A stretch of 64,000 bases of DNA, taken from the NCBI GenBank assembly GCA_036507955.1, contig DATCIH010000116.1, positions 69,015-133,014 of the forward strand, written 5' to 3'. Shown here piece by piece: positions 34,873 to 42,822 of the stretch. The stretch's first letter is position 1. The number at the start of each line of letters is the position of its first letter. The stretch comes from DATCIH01 sp036507955 (GTDB lineage Bacteria > Bacillota > Clostridia > Clostridiales > Clostridiaceae). The notes under the pieces were generated by a model that made no database searches, was not told the origin of the DNA, and worked only from the letters and a program-made list of their open reading frames with translations. The position numbers were made by a program, and so were the translations under genes.

Positions 34873-36081
34873 ATGAAAATCACTGGGAAAAAATATGTGG
34901 TAATCGGAGTAGCTATAATTGCTATAACTTTATCATTACCAGGTTTGGGATACTATAAAAAAGTTGAGGCAAAGAAATTAGAGACTAAATTTAGTGAGTC
35001 CCTTAAAAAAAGCAAATATAATGAAGCCTTAATCTCTTATAATTATGCTAATAAAGATATTATAATAAAAAGCTTTTTTAGTTTTAGTAAGGTTGCAAAA
35101 GCTTTAGTTAGTGATGTTTCCAGTTCCTTGCAAACAGACTATTTAGATTATAAATTAAGTTTTGAGAGCTTTCAGAAAAAGGAGAATGAACTTTCAATAT
35201 TTCAGTTCTCAGATATAGCTAAATTAACGCAAAATCAGTCTGAGGTTGCAGCCATTGAAGTTATAAGAGGGCAATATAATGAATGTATTGCACTTTATGA
35301 GAAAAAAGAATATGCAACTGCTTTGGCTTCACTAGCTAAGCTTTCAGATAAGGACAAAAAAACTAATGACAAAATAAACACCTTAAAAACTAATATAAAT
35401 AAAGATTTTAAAGCTAGTATTACAAATCAAATAGCTGATGTTGTAAAAAACGAAAAATTTGCTGATGGAATAATACTATTGAATACCAACAATTTACTTT
35501 TTAGTGATGAAGAAATAGCTACTAAAACAAAGGAAATAAACCAATTGGTAGCAGCAAAAGCTGAGGAAGCAAGGCTGAAGGCAATAGAGGAAGGGAATAA
35601 AAAACAACTAGCAATACAGAAAGAGCAAGCGCTAATAGCTTCTTGTTTAGTTGGATATACTCCCAGCCCTGACATAGAAAATCCCTTTATTAATATAGAA
35701 AGTGGGACAAGCTTCCTTTTGAATGTTGATATAAAAGAACAAAAAACCCGTGTTTTTACTGGTAAAAAAGGAGACTGGAAACTAATAAAAAATATATCTT
35801 GCTCCACAGGAGCTCCAGGTTATGATACTCCAACGGGTACTTTCAAAATTAGTGCAAGAGGAGACTGGTTCTTTAGTGATGTATATAATGAAGGTGCAGA
35901 ATACTGGACAAGATTTTTCGGGGATTTTCTTTTTCATTCTTTGCCAATGGACAAGAGTAGAACTGTGGTTGATCCAACCCTTGGTACACCAGCCTCTCAC
36001 GGATGCGTTAGATTACCAATCGAGGATGCAAAATGGATATACAACAACATGAGTAGTGGTACAAAAGTAATAGTAAATTAG
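34873..36081 (+). CDS. Membrane-anchored L,D-transpeptidase (YkuD family)
   Basis: The 402-residue protein has an N-terminal membrane anchor (about residues 8-27, VVIGVAIIAITLSLPGLGYY), a long charged helical stalk (about 30-255) and a C-terminal YkuD domain with the catalytic SHGCVRLP (Cys378) and FFGDFLFHSLP. Such enzymes make 3-3 peptidoglycan cross-links or attach proteins to the wall, outside the membrane. The stalk is longer than usual. Start ATG 34873 after GTGAGGAAC. Monocistronic. Confidence 0.87.
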   Translation: MKITGKKYVVIGVAIIAITLSLPGLGYYKKVEAKKLETKFSESLKKSKYNEALISYNYANKDIIIKSFFSFSKVAKALVSDVSSSLQTDYLDYKLSFESFQKKENELSIFQFSDIAKLTQNQSEVAAIEVIRGQYNECIALYEKKEYATALASLAKLSDKDKKTNDKINTLKTNINKDFKASITNQIADVVKNEKFADGIILLNTNNLLFSDEEIATKTKEINQLVAAKAEEARLKAIEEGNKKQLAIQKEQALIASCLVGYTPSPDIENPFINIESGTSFLLNVDIKEQKTRVFTGKKGDWKLIKNISCSTGAPGYDTPTGTFKISARGDWFFSDVYNEGAEYWTRFFGDFLFHSLPMDKSRTVVDPTLGTPASHGCVRLPIEDAKWIYNNMSSGTKVIVN

Positions 36082-36103
36082 AAACAATCAAAAACAACTT
36101 TTA

Positions 36104-37489
36104 TTAATGATGAAAACTAACGTTGGTGGTAGACTTTAATACTGGATTATTCTTTAAATGCTCCAATTCCTTATAAATGTCACGAAGGAGTAAGGATACC
36201 ATATCACGACTAACGCCATGACGAATTAAAATACGTTGTACGGTAATATTCTGGCGATTACTGGGAAGTGGATATGAAGCTATTTGCCAACCATGCATCC
36301 TTAACCGATCAGAAAGATCATAAAGTGAAAATCCAGATGTATTCTCATCCTTTAAGGCATAGCAAACTGCTGGTATACCACCATGACCATCATATAATAT
36401 TTGTAATAAGTCAACTTCTTTAAGCTGCTGACCTAAATACTGGGCAGTATTGGCACATTCACTGTGAATTGCAGTGTAGCCCTCATGACCCCATCGCAAA
36501 AAGTTATAATACTGAGCTATAATTTGACCCGCTGGACGTGAAAAATTCAGGGCAAAGGTTGGCATTTCTCCTCCTAAGTAATCAACATTAAAGATTAATT
36601 CCTTAGGCAAATCAGAAAGTGTCCTCCAAACTATCCAACCAACACCAAGTGGAGCCATCCCAAATTTATGGCCTGAAGCATTAATAGATTTAACTCTTGG
36701 AATGCAAAAATCCCACTTGAGATCCTTCTGTATAAATGGCGCAATAAATGCTCCACTAGCTCCATCCACATGTATAGGGATATCCCAGCCTGTTTCATTC
36801 TCAATCGCATCTAGAGCTTTAGCTATCTCCTGAACTGGTTCATAAATGCCCGTATATGTGCTCCCTAACGTTGCTACAACTCCAATTGTATTCTCATCAC
36901 AATATTTCTTTAGTTGGTCTGGATGCATACATAATGCATCAGCCATTAAAGGGATTTCTCTAATTTCAACATCAAAGTACCTTGCAAATTTATGCCAACA
37001 TATCTGTACTGGTCCACATACAATATTAGGATTATTCGTTGATTTCCCTTGAGCTTCACAACGCTTCCGCCACTTCCATTTAAGTGCTAATCCACCTAGC
37101 ATAGCCGCTTCACTAGATCCAGTTGTTGAGCATCCAATTGTGTCCTTTTTATCCGGTGAATGCCAAAGATTTGCTAATATGCTCACACATCGCTGTTCAA
37201 TTTCAGCTGTTTGAGGGTACTCATCCTTATCTATCATATTTTTGTCAATTGATAGATCCATTAGATCACGAACTTCGTCTTCAATATATGTAGTACAAAA
37301 GGTTGCCAGGTTTTGGCGTGAATTGCCATCCATAAAGAGCTCATCGTATACTAATTGACGAATCGTTTTAGGATTCGAAGTTTTATTAGGTAACTCATTT
37401 TTAGGAAGCTGAGTTTGGAATATTGAATTTGTATAAAGATCTTTAAATTCTTCTTCATTACTTTTTCTCTTTTTATGATGCAATCCCAT
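36104..37489 (-). CDS. gadB: Glutamate decarboxylase
   Basis: The 461-residue PLP enzyme (Gad family; E. coli GadB has 466) carries the Schiff-base lysine in INASGHKFGMAPLG, HVDGASGAFIAPF upstream and GCSTTGSSEAAMLGG. It turns glutamate into GABA in the cytosol, consuming a proton and protecting against acid. GAGGTGG precedes ATG 37489. No GadC antiporter adjoins it; an APC permease lies 5.3 kb away at 42823, but its substrate is not clear. Confidence 0.93.
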   Translation of the reverse strand: MGLHHKKRKSNEEEFKDLYTNSIFQTQLPKNELPNKTSNPKTIRQLVYDELFMDGNSRQNLATFCTTYIEDEVRDLMDLSIDKNMIDKDEYPQTAEIEQRCVSILANLWHSPDKKDTIGCSTTGSSEAAMLGGLALKWKWRKRCEAQGKSTNNPNIVCGPVQICWHKFARYFDVEIREIPLMADALCMHPDQLKKYCDENTIGVVATLGSTYTGIYEPVQEIAKALDAIENETGWDIPIHVDGASGAFIAPFIQKDLKWDFCIPRVKSINASGHKFGMAPLGVGWIVWRTLSDLPKELIFNVDYLGGEMPTFALNFSRPAGQIIAQYYNFLRWGHEGYTAIHSECANTAQYLGQQLKEVDLLQILYDGHGGIPAVCYALKDENTSGFSLYDLSDRLRMHGWQIASYPLPSNRQNITVQRILIRHGVSRDMVSLLLRDIYKELEHLKNNPVLKSTTNVSFHH

Positions 37490-37621
37490 TTTTTATTCCA
37501 CCTCTCTTATAAATAATATTATTTTATAGGGACACTTTTTTGCTTAGCTATAATTATATACTTATAAAATATAATTGCTACAAGACTATACTAAATGTGC
37601 CTAGTTGGGCGTACCACCAAT

Positions 37622-37651
37622 AAACAAGTTCAAAATAAATTGAACTTGTTT
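37622..37651 (+). terminator. Orphan terminator between gadB and the tag remnant
   Basis: A perfect 12-bp stem (AAACAAGTTCAA) with a six-base loop is followed by TACCTTTTTTAC on the plus strand. No plus-strand gene precedes it now, so it may be left from a deleted one. Confidence 0.55.
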
Positions 37652-37672
37652 ACCTTTTTTACTTATTACTAA

Positions 37673-37942
37673 TTTAATTCAGCCAAATCTAATGCGAAAT
37701 TGTTTTTGGATATACAGAAAGAATTTGGTTCCTTTTCCCAGTACCTATGGGGCTTCACTGAAAATAAAATAGTTAAGAATAACGATGATATTATACCTAC
37801 AACAACTGAGTTATCTGATAGAATATCAAAAGATATGAAGAAAAGAGGAATGAAATTTTTAGGTTCAATAACAGTTTATTCATATTTGCAAGCAATTGGA
37901 ATAGTTAATGACCATGAGATTGACTGCTACAAATATCTCTAG
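37673..37942 (+). pseudogene. tag: DNA-3-methyladenine glycosylase I (tag), C-terminal remnant
   Basis: From a stop at 37670 the frame reads AKSNAKLFLDIQKEFGSFSQ, then LSDRISKDMKKRGMKFLGS and INDHEIDCYKY-type ending. These are the last 85 or so residues of Tag, the alkylation-repair glycosylase (about 190 residues). The N-terminal half, with the zinc ligands and catalytic Glu, is gone and no ribosome binding site precedes it. A terminator follows (37946-37970). Clear remnant. Confidence 0.75.
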
Positions 37943-37945
37943 GTG

Positions 37946-37970
37946 GAGGGAGTGTTTAAGTCACTCCCTC
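37946..37970 (+). terminator. Terminator after the tag remnant
   Basis: GAGGGAGTG and CACTCCCTC form a perfect nine-bp stem with TTT after it. Confidence 0.7.
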
Positions 37971-38021
37971 TTTAAATGCTAAGTTGTATTTCTAATTTCC
38001 TTTTTTTAATCAATGAGAGAA

Positions 38022-38882
38022 TTATTTTAGAATATTTACTAAAGTACCTATATTTTCAATTGAAACTGCAATTTCATCTCCAGACTTTAACCATTGTTGC
38101 TTCTCTTCTGGATAACCTAAAATTACCCCTCCTGGTGTTCCAGTAAATATAATATCACCTGGTTTTAACGTCATACATTCTGATATATAGCTCACAATTG
38201 TAGCACAATCAAAAATCATATCCTTGGTATTACCAGCTTGTCGTACAATTCCATTAACTTTACATTCAATATTCAAATTAGTCGGATCTATTTCCTCTGC
38301 TGTTACTACACAAGGACCTATTGGAGCAAAATTATCACAGGTTTTACCTAATAGCCATTGACTAGAGCGGAATTGAAGATCTCTAGCTGACAAATCATTT
38401 CCAACAGTATAACCAAATACATAGGATAAAGCCTCTTCTTTAGTAACCTTTGAAGCTTCCTTTCCAATAACAATAACCAATTCAGCTTCATAATCAATTT
38501 TTTTTGCTTCCTCTGGAATTGAAATAATTTGATTATGGCTAGCCAGAGAATTATTGAACTTACTAAATAATACCGGGTAAGTAGGAATATCCGCATTAGT
38601 TTCAGAGGTATGACTTATATAATTTAAACCAACACATATAATTTTTTCTGGCTTTGTAACAGATGGTGCATATGTAATGTCTTCTTTTAGAATTAAAGCA
38701 TTAGGTTTAATTAATTGGGCAAGTTCAAGTAGTGCTTTTCCACCACTTAAAATCACTTCTTCAATTGTACTAGGTACTTTAAGGGATGCTTCTTTGCCTG
38801 CCTTTTCTACATCGATAATCCCATACTCACTCTTAATTCCTAGTCTTGTCTTCCCTTCAACTATAAAATTAACTAACTTCAT
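38022..38882 (-). CDS. Fumarylacetoacetate hydrolase family protein
   Basis: The 286-residue protein has the FAH core: metal-binding Glu residues in IDYEAELVIVIGK, Asp in GNDLSARDLQ, and GKTCDNFAPIGP. Family members hydrolyse acylpyruvates or 2,4-diketo-3-deoxy sugar acids. AGGAG lies nine bases ahead of ATG 38882; the ATG at 38891 overlaps the site. It is 18 bp after a discoidin-like gene on the same strand. Unlinked to an aromatic pathway, so a sugar-acid role is plausible but unproven. Confidence 0.85.
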   Translation of the reverse strand: MKLVNFIVEGKTRLGIKSEYGIIDVEKAGKEASLKVPSTIEEVILSGGKALLELAQLIKPNALILKEDITYAPSVTKPEKIICVGLNYISHTSETNADIPTYPVLFSKFNNSLASHNQIISIPEEAKKIDYEAELVIVIGKEASKVTKEEALSYVFGYTVGNDLSARDLQFRSSQWLLGKTCDNFAPIGPCVVTAEEIDPTNLNIECKVNGIVRQAGNTKDMIFDCATIVSYISECMTLKPGDIIFTGTPGGVILGYPEEKQQWLKSGDEIAVSIENIGTLVNILK

Positions 38883-38900
38883 TTTATACATCTCCTCTTC

Positions 38901-39737
38901 TTATCTATTCTGCAGACCATTTATTGAATATAGCTTGCAATCAGTTCCATATACCTCAATTTGTCGCAGTGCGGCAAAATCAGATGTGTTGTCCGCCATC
39001 TTTAAGTTTGTCAATTTGATCCAACGGACCTTTCGTTTATTAAATGTAATAATCTGGGCATCAGCAGTCTTTATCATCCCTGCAGTTTCACGAGACTCAT
39101 CAGAAAACAATATAGTTAAAGCATTCCAATAGGTATCATGCGGAAAATCAGCTCTTAGATACAAAATCATTTTGTCCACCTCAACCTTACGTCCAAAATC
39201 AAGTGTAAGTACAGCGTCATCTCTTTCACCAGTACCCCAAGACTCATAAGGCCATATACCATGTCCCTTATTATTTTTAATACCATCAATAGTATTTCTT
39301 ACCGCAAAAATTGCTTCATTGCGTGTTTCAAAATTTGCCGTTACATGAGGATAATATGTTGTAATTCCCCGTTGATCTAATGGATTTCTTGCAAGATTTC
39401 TATATGAATAAATTTCATCAATGGTAGCTATATGTATATTAATAGTATGATTACAACCCTTAAAAGCATCTGGAGAATATGCCACTGCTTCATCACCGAA
39501 GGGTATTACAAATTCTAATGTACTATCAGGGGCATATACTAAAGTTTCATCAATTAAATCATCTAACTTAATAACCAGGTATTTGTTTTGTACTGATGCG
39601 TAAAAACAAACTTTATCGCCGGAAATATAAGTGTATGAATAAGATATTGAAACCTTCTCCTCACCAGAAATTTGACTCATTATTGTATTAAATTTATTTT
39701 TTACTTCAATGGTTAATTGATAGTTATTTAAATTCAT
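38901..39737 (-). CDS. Uncharacterised protein with discoidin-like (F5/8 type C) domain
   Basis: The 278-residue protein has no signal peptide. Its C-terminal half (about 130-265) reads ESWGTGERDDAVLTLDFGRKVEVDKMILYLR then RWIKLTNLKMADN, the beta-sandwich pattern of F5/8-type-C carbohydrate-binding domains. The N-terminal half is a beta-rich module I do not recognise. A cytosolic discoidin-like protein next to an FAH enzyme suggests a carbohydrate-handling pair, but I cannot name the reaction. The ATG at 39737 follows GGAGATGAAAGATTT. Confidence 0.55.
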   Translation of the reverse strand: MNLNNYQLTIEVKNKFNTIMSQISGEEKVSISYSYTYISGDKVCFYASVQNKYLVIKLDDLIDETLVYAPDSTLEFVIPFGDEAVAYSPDAFKGCNHTINIHIATIDEIYSYRNLARNPLDQRGITTYYPHVTANFETRNEAIFAVRNTIDGIKNNKGHGIWPYESWGTGERDDAVLTLDFGRKVEVDKMILYLRADFPHDTYWNALTILFSDESRETAGMIKTADAQIITFNKRKVRWIKLTNLKMADNTSDFAALRQIEVYGTDCKLYSINGLQNR

Positions 39738-39897
39738 AAATCTTTCATCTCCTGTATTTATACTACTATAATTATATTTTAAGCTACCCCAAAAGACAAC
39801 ATTTAATGAAAATTACTGAAATATTCAAACCAGATGTTATAATAAAAGGGAAAGCTAAAAAACATAAAAAAATATAAATTATGGAGTTGATGTAACT

Positions 39898-40557
39898 TTG
39901 TCAAATAGTATCTCCTTTAAGTCTAACCCAATAATTTCTCCTACACCCTCCGTGCCTGGAGTCGATACTTCCGCTGGAGATTCGGAGCAAGTTATAGTTG
40001 TCCTTACAAATAACTACGGAGTTGTTCAAGGAACATATGCCACATATGATAGAATAAATGGAGCATGGGTTTTGTTTTCATCGGGTAGAGCTGTTGTTGG
40101 ACAAAAGGGATTCTCGGAAGATAGAACTGAAGGTGATATGACAACCCCTACAGGAAAATATGGTTTTCCATTTATGTTTGGGATTGCTGCAAATCCTGGA
40201 GTTCATTTAGAATATAGGCAAGTTGTAGAAGGAGATTATTGGGTTTCCAACACAATCCTATCTGAATACAATATATGGATGCACTATGATGGTACTGATG
40301 CAAAAGTTAGACTATACGATTTCGAATCACTGTGGACAGAGCCTCTTTATAAATATGCTGCTTTAATTGATTATAATTATTGCTCAAATAAGCGCATGAA
40401 TAAAGGCAGTGGAATATTCTTTCACATTGCTCCGTCTAGTGGCAACGGGACGGCGGGCTGTGTAGCTGTTAGTGAAGAAAACTTAGTAAATGTATTAAAA
40501 TGGTTGGACCCAGCTAAGGATCCATGTATAATAATGGGTGTGGAAGGTCATATTTAA
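39898..40557 (+). CDS. L,D-transpeptidase (YkuD family) without signal peptide
   Basis: The 219-residue protein has the YkuD pattern: TTPTGKYGFPFMFG, a conserved His in FFHIAPSSG and the catalytic Cys in GTAGCVAVSEENL (Cys188). No signal peptide or membrane segment precedes it. The TTG start at 39898 has ATGGAG upstream at long spacing. Placed just before spore-coat genes, it may work in the mother cell or spore cortex. The Cys context (TAGC) is unlike the usual SHGC. Confidence 0.72.
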   Translation: MSNSISFKSNPIISPTPSVPGVDTSAGDSEQVIVVLTNNYGVVQGTYATYDRINGAWVLFSSGRAVVGQKGFSEDRTEGDMTTPTGKYGFPFMFGIAANPGVHLEYRQVVEGDYWVSNTILSEYNIWMHYDGTDAKVRLYDFESLWTEPLYKYAALIDYNYCSNKRMNKGSGIFFHIAPSSGNGTAGCVAVSEENLVNVLKWLDPAKDPCIIMGVEGHI

Positions 40558-40609
40558 CTCATTAAATAGTATGTAAGATTGTTAGTGTTAATTCGATAAG
40601 CAAAATTTT

Positions 40610-40628
40610 AGGGGCCAGTTAGGCCCCC
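40610..40628. terminator. GC-rich terminator between convergent genes
   Basis: GGGGCC-AGTTA-GGCCCC with T-rich flanks ends both the transpeptidase gene and the small membrane protein gene. Confidence 0.65.
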
Positions 40629-40634
40629 TCTAGT

Positions 40635-40886
40635 TTAGCATCCTATCTTTTTGTTTGGATTGCAGCAAGAAAGATAAAATAATGCGATAATAAACAATAT
40701 GCTGTTATCAACTAAACTGCTTTTTCTGCCACTAGATTTTCTTTTATTATTAAATTGTAAAATAATAAGTATAAGAATCACTAATGTAGGAAAACTGCAA
40801 ATACTACTTCCTCCACCACATACTGGCATTGGAGTATAAATATTGTTTACAACACTTCTATTATCACTTGAATGACTTCTGCTCAT
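40635..40886 (-). CDS. Small cysteine-containing membrane protein, spore-coat neighbourhood
   Basis: The 83-residue protein has a Ser/Asn-rich start, a CGGGSSICSFPTLVILILIILQF segment (first membrane helix, about residues 23-45) and a second hydrophobic segment with cysteines (LFIIALFYLSCCNPNKK). A very G-rich ribosome binding site (seven G) precedes ATG 40886. It resembles short clostridial sporulation-associated proteins. Function unknown. Confidence 0.5.
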   Translation of the reverse strand: MSRSHSSDNRSVVNNIYTPMPVCGGGSSICSFPTLVILILIILQFNNKRKSSGRKSSLVDNSILFIIALFYLSCCNPNKKIGC

Positions 40887-41022
40887 TTGAACCCCCCCTT
40901 TCTGGGCAATGGTTTAATGCATAACAATTTTTTATCTTGATGTTTAATTTATATTATTCGGTTTTAAACTTATTGTGATATTATTTTTAACTAATATTTA
41001 TAAGTTACTACATATAATCTCA

Positions 41023-41604
41023 TTATCTGATTGTATATAGATGTGGTTCTTGTACATATTCTTGAACAATTCTAAGAGCTTCACCGAATCTTTGATAATG
41101 TACAACTTCTCTTTCTCTTAGAAACTTTAAAGGTTCAATAACATCAGGATCATCCGCCATATTTATTAAATATTCATAAGTTGCTCTAGCCTTTTGCTCT
41201 GCAGCTAAATTTTCAGTAAGATCTACAATTGGATTTCCTTTTGATGCAAGACAGGTAGCATCGAATGGTACACCTGAAGAACTTACAGGATATACTCCTC
41301 TGCCATGATCCACATAATAGCCAGCCATGCCACCTTTTTCAATTTCTTCTAGGCTAGCATTCTTCATTAATTGCCTTACCATAGCGCCAACCATTTCTAA
41401 ATGAGCCAGTTCCTCTGTACCAATATCAGTACAGGTAGCTATAGCTTGAGGAGTAATCATAGAAAATCTCTGACTTAAATATCTTAGTGATGCACCAAGT
41501 TCACCATCTGGTCCGCCATATTGGGTAATAATGATTTTCGCCATCTTTGGATTAGCATTTTTAATATTAACTGGGAATTGTAGGAACTTATCATATGTCC
41601 ACAT
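41023..41604 (-). CDS. cotJC: Spore coat protein CotJC, manganese-catalase type
   Basis: The 193-residue protein is a ferritin-like manganese catalase with GGPDGELGASLRYLSQRF, TEELAHLEMVGAMV and REVVHYQRFGEALR holding the Glu/His metal ligands. In Bacilli and Clostridia CotJC is incorporated into the spore coat with CotJA and CotJB. ATG 41604 is three bases after the cotJB stop, so cotJABC is one operon. It marks this organism as an endospore former. Confidence 0.92.
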   Translation of the reverse strand: MWTYDKFLQFPVNIKNANPKMAKIIITQYGGPDGELGASLRYLSQRFSMITPQAIATCTDIGTEELAHLEMVGAMVRQLMKNASLEEIEKGGMAGYYVDHGRGVYPVSSSGVPFDATCLASKGNPIVDLTENLAAEQKARATYEYLINMADDPDVIEPLKFLREREVVHYQRFGEALRIVQEYVQEPHLYTIR

Positions 41605-41607
41605 AAA

Positions 41608-41886
41608 TTACTTACCTTCCTTTTCAAGATTAAAATTAGCATCATTTTCCCAAGGCCATGGATCATTTATCCACTGCCATGGATAAGGGCTTAGTGAGTC
41701 GTGTTCAGATAACATTCCATAATTCATCTCATAGCATTCTTTTAATCCTTTTGTTTCTGTTACATAATAATTGTACTTTGCTAAAGCTTCCTTATCCATT
41801 GGATGAGTATTAAGATACAAAGCTAGATCATCTTTCATAAATTCAAAAGCAACAATTTGTTTTAAGAGCTCTGATTTGTTTTTCAT
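41608..41886 (-). CDS. cotJB: Spore coat protein CotJB
   Basis: The 92-residue protein carries the CotJB family pattern: LKQIVAFEFMKDDLALYLNTHPMDKEAL at the N-terminus and YPWQWINDPWPWE, rich in Trp and Pro, near the end. It overlaps cotJA by four bases and precedes cotJC. Assembles into the coat with its operon partners; no catalytic residues seen. Confidence 0.9.
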   Translation of the reverse strand: MKNKSELLKQIVAFEFMKDDLALYLNTHPMDKEALAKYNYYVTETKGLKECYEMNYGMLSEHDSLSPYPWQWINDPWPWENDANFNLEKEGK

Positions 41887-42134
41887 AAATTTCTCCCTTT
41901 TTTACTTAATTCATAGGGACTACTTTTTTTGTCTTCGCCCTCATAAGGACTATATAGTTCTGGGAAAACAGTTCCTCTCTTAAGTCCTTCAATAGGTGTG
42001 AAAAGTGTGCAAAGTTTTTGGTAAGGAACATAAGCCATTGCTAATCTTACATTACCGATGGCTGTTTCATGTGGAATACACTTACTCATTGCTTTACATT
42101 GTGCTGTTTTTTTTCTATTCTCATTTTGTTCCAA
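41883..42134 (-). CDS. cotJA: Spore coat-associated protein CotJA
   Basis: The 83-residue CotJA protein has RLAMAYVPYQKLCTLFTPIEGLKRGTVFPELYSPY, the conserved core of the family, and a charged tail. TTG start at 42134 with GGAGG. First gene of cotJABC. Its upstream region is shared with a divergent coat-like gene at 42274. Confidence 0.9.
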   Translation of the reverse strand: MEQNENRKKTAQCKAMSKCIPHETAIGNVRLAMAYVPYQKLCTLFTPIEGLKRGTVFPELYSPYEGEDKKSSPYELSKKGRNL

Positions 42135-42273
42135 TTTGATCCTCCAAATAATTTTGGTTACATGGTATTATATTCAAGTGTTTAGAATAGTGATTATTAT
42201 AAAATAAATTTATTCACCCTTCTCCATCACTTGGATACAATAATATTGTAATATTTTCTTAGGAGACCTTATT

Positions 42274-42744
42274 TTGAAAGACAAAAAAGAAAGAAGTGAT
42301 GATCGCTCAAGAAGTGATGATCATTCAATGTGTCAGAGTTGCCCTCATATGCAACAGAATCAATGCATGATGCAAAATATGTACATGAAACCTAGTATGA
42401 TGGAACCTCAACAAATGCAACAACCTATGTGCTATCCTAATATGATGGGACAGATGGACGAATCTATGGGGTATATGACTGGGTCAAATGATATGCAAAT
42501 GGACATGGATATGGATATGAAAATTGGTAAAGGTTACCGTGTTGGCGGCAATTATGGTGGTGGTTATCATGGTGGCGGTTATCATGGTGGCGGTTATCAT
42601 GGTGGCAGTTATAACGGAGGCGGTTATCATGGCGGTGATTATGGTCATCCTAATTATCCAGATCATGGTTCCTTTCCTTATTTCCCATATCTCCCATTCT
42701 TCCCATATTATAATGGATACGGCGATTATCACGATCATTATTAA
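42274..42744 (+). CDS. Met/Gln-rich protein with Gly-Gly-Tyr-His repeats, probable spore coat component
   Basis: The 156-residue protein starts at TTG 42274 (AGGAG upstream). It has a charged start, a CQSCPHMQQNQCMMQNMYMK block rich in Met, Gln and Cys, an acidic MDMDMDM run, then five to six copies of a Gly-Gly-Gly-Tyr-His unit (15-bp repeats, 42556-42645) and a Pro/Tyr/Phe/His tail. No signal peptide. Such low-complexity proteins occur in spore coats; the His/Met/Cys content suggests metal binding. It is divergent from cotJABC, which supports sporulation use. No homolog recognised by name. Confidence 0.6.
   Translation: MKDKKERSDDRSRSDDHSMCQSCPHMQQNQCMMQNMYMKPSMMEPQQMQQPMCYPNMMGQMDESMGYMTGSNDMQMDMDMDMKIGKGYRVGGNYGGGYHGGGYHGGGYHGGSYNGGGYHGGDYGHPNYPDHGSFPYFPYLPFFPYYNGYGDYHDHY
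42556..42645 (+). repeat. Six 15-bp tandem coding repeats (GGTGGCGGTTATCAT)
   Basis: Units at 42556, 42571, 42586, 42601, 42616 and 42631, the first three almost identical, the last diverged. They encode the Gly-Gly-Gly-Tyr-His motif and should be prone to length change. Confidence 0.8.
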
Positions 42745-42759
42745 CCAAAGGAAAAAATT

Positions 42760-42783
42760 GGGCAATCTCCTAAGAGATTGCCC
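42760..42783 (+). terminator. Terminator after the repeat protein
   Basis: GGGCAATCTC-CTAA-GAGATTGCCC perfect stem followed by TTTAAAA. It can also serve the convergent permease gene. Confidence 0.8.
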
Positions 42784-42822
42784 TTTAAAATATTGTATTA
42801 TTTCTATCCTTATATATTAGCC

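Noticed and set aside
42556..42645. Short regular repeats as a CRISPR array
   Set aside because: The 15-bp units are contiguous, coding and have no spacers.
42484..42820. Open frames on both strands over the Gly-His repeat region
   Set aside because: Low-complexity shadows of the repeat protein; the frame kept has a ribosome binding site and a sensible composition.
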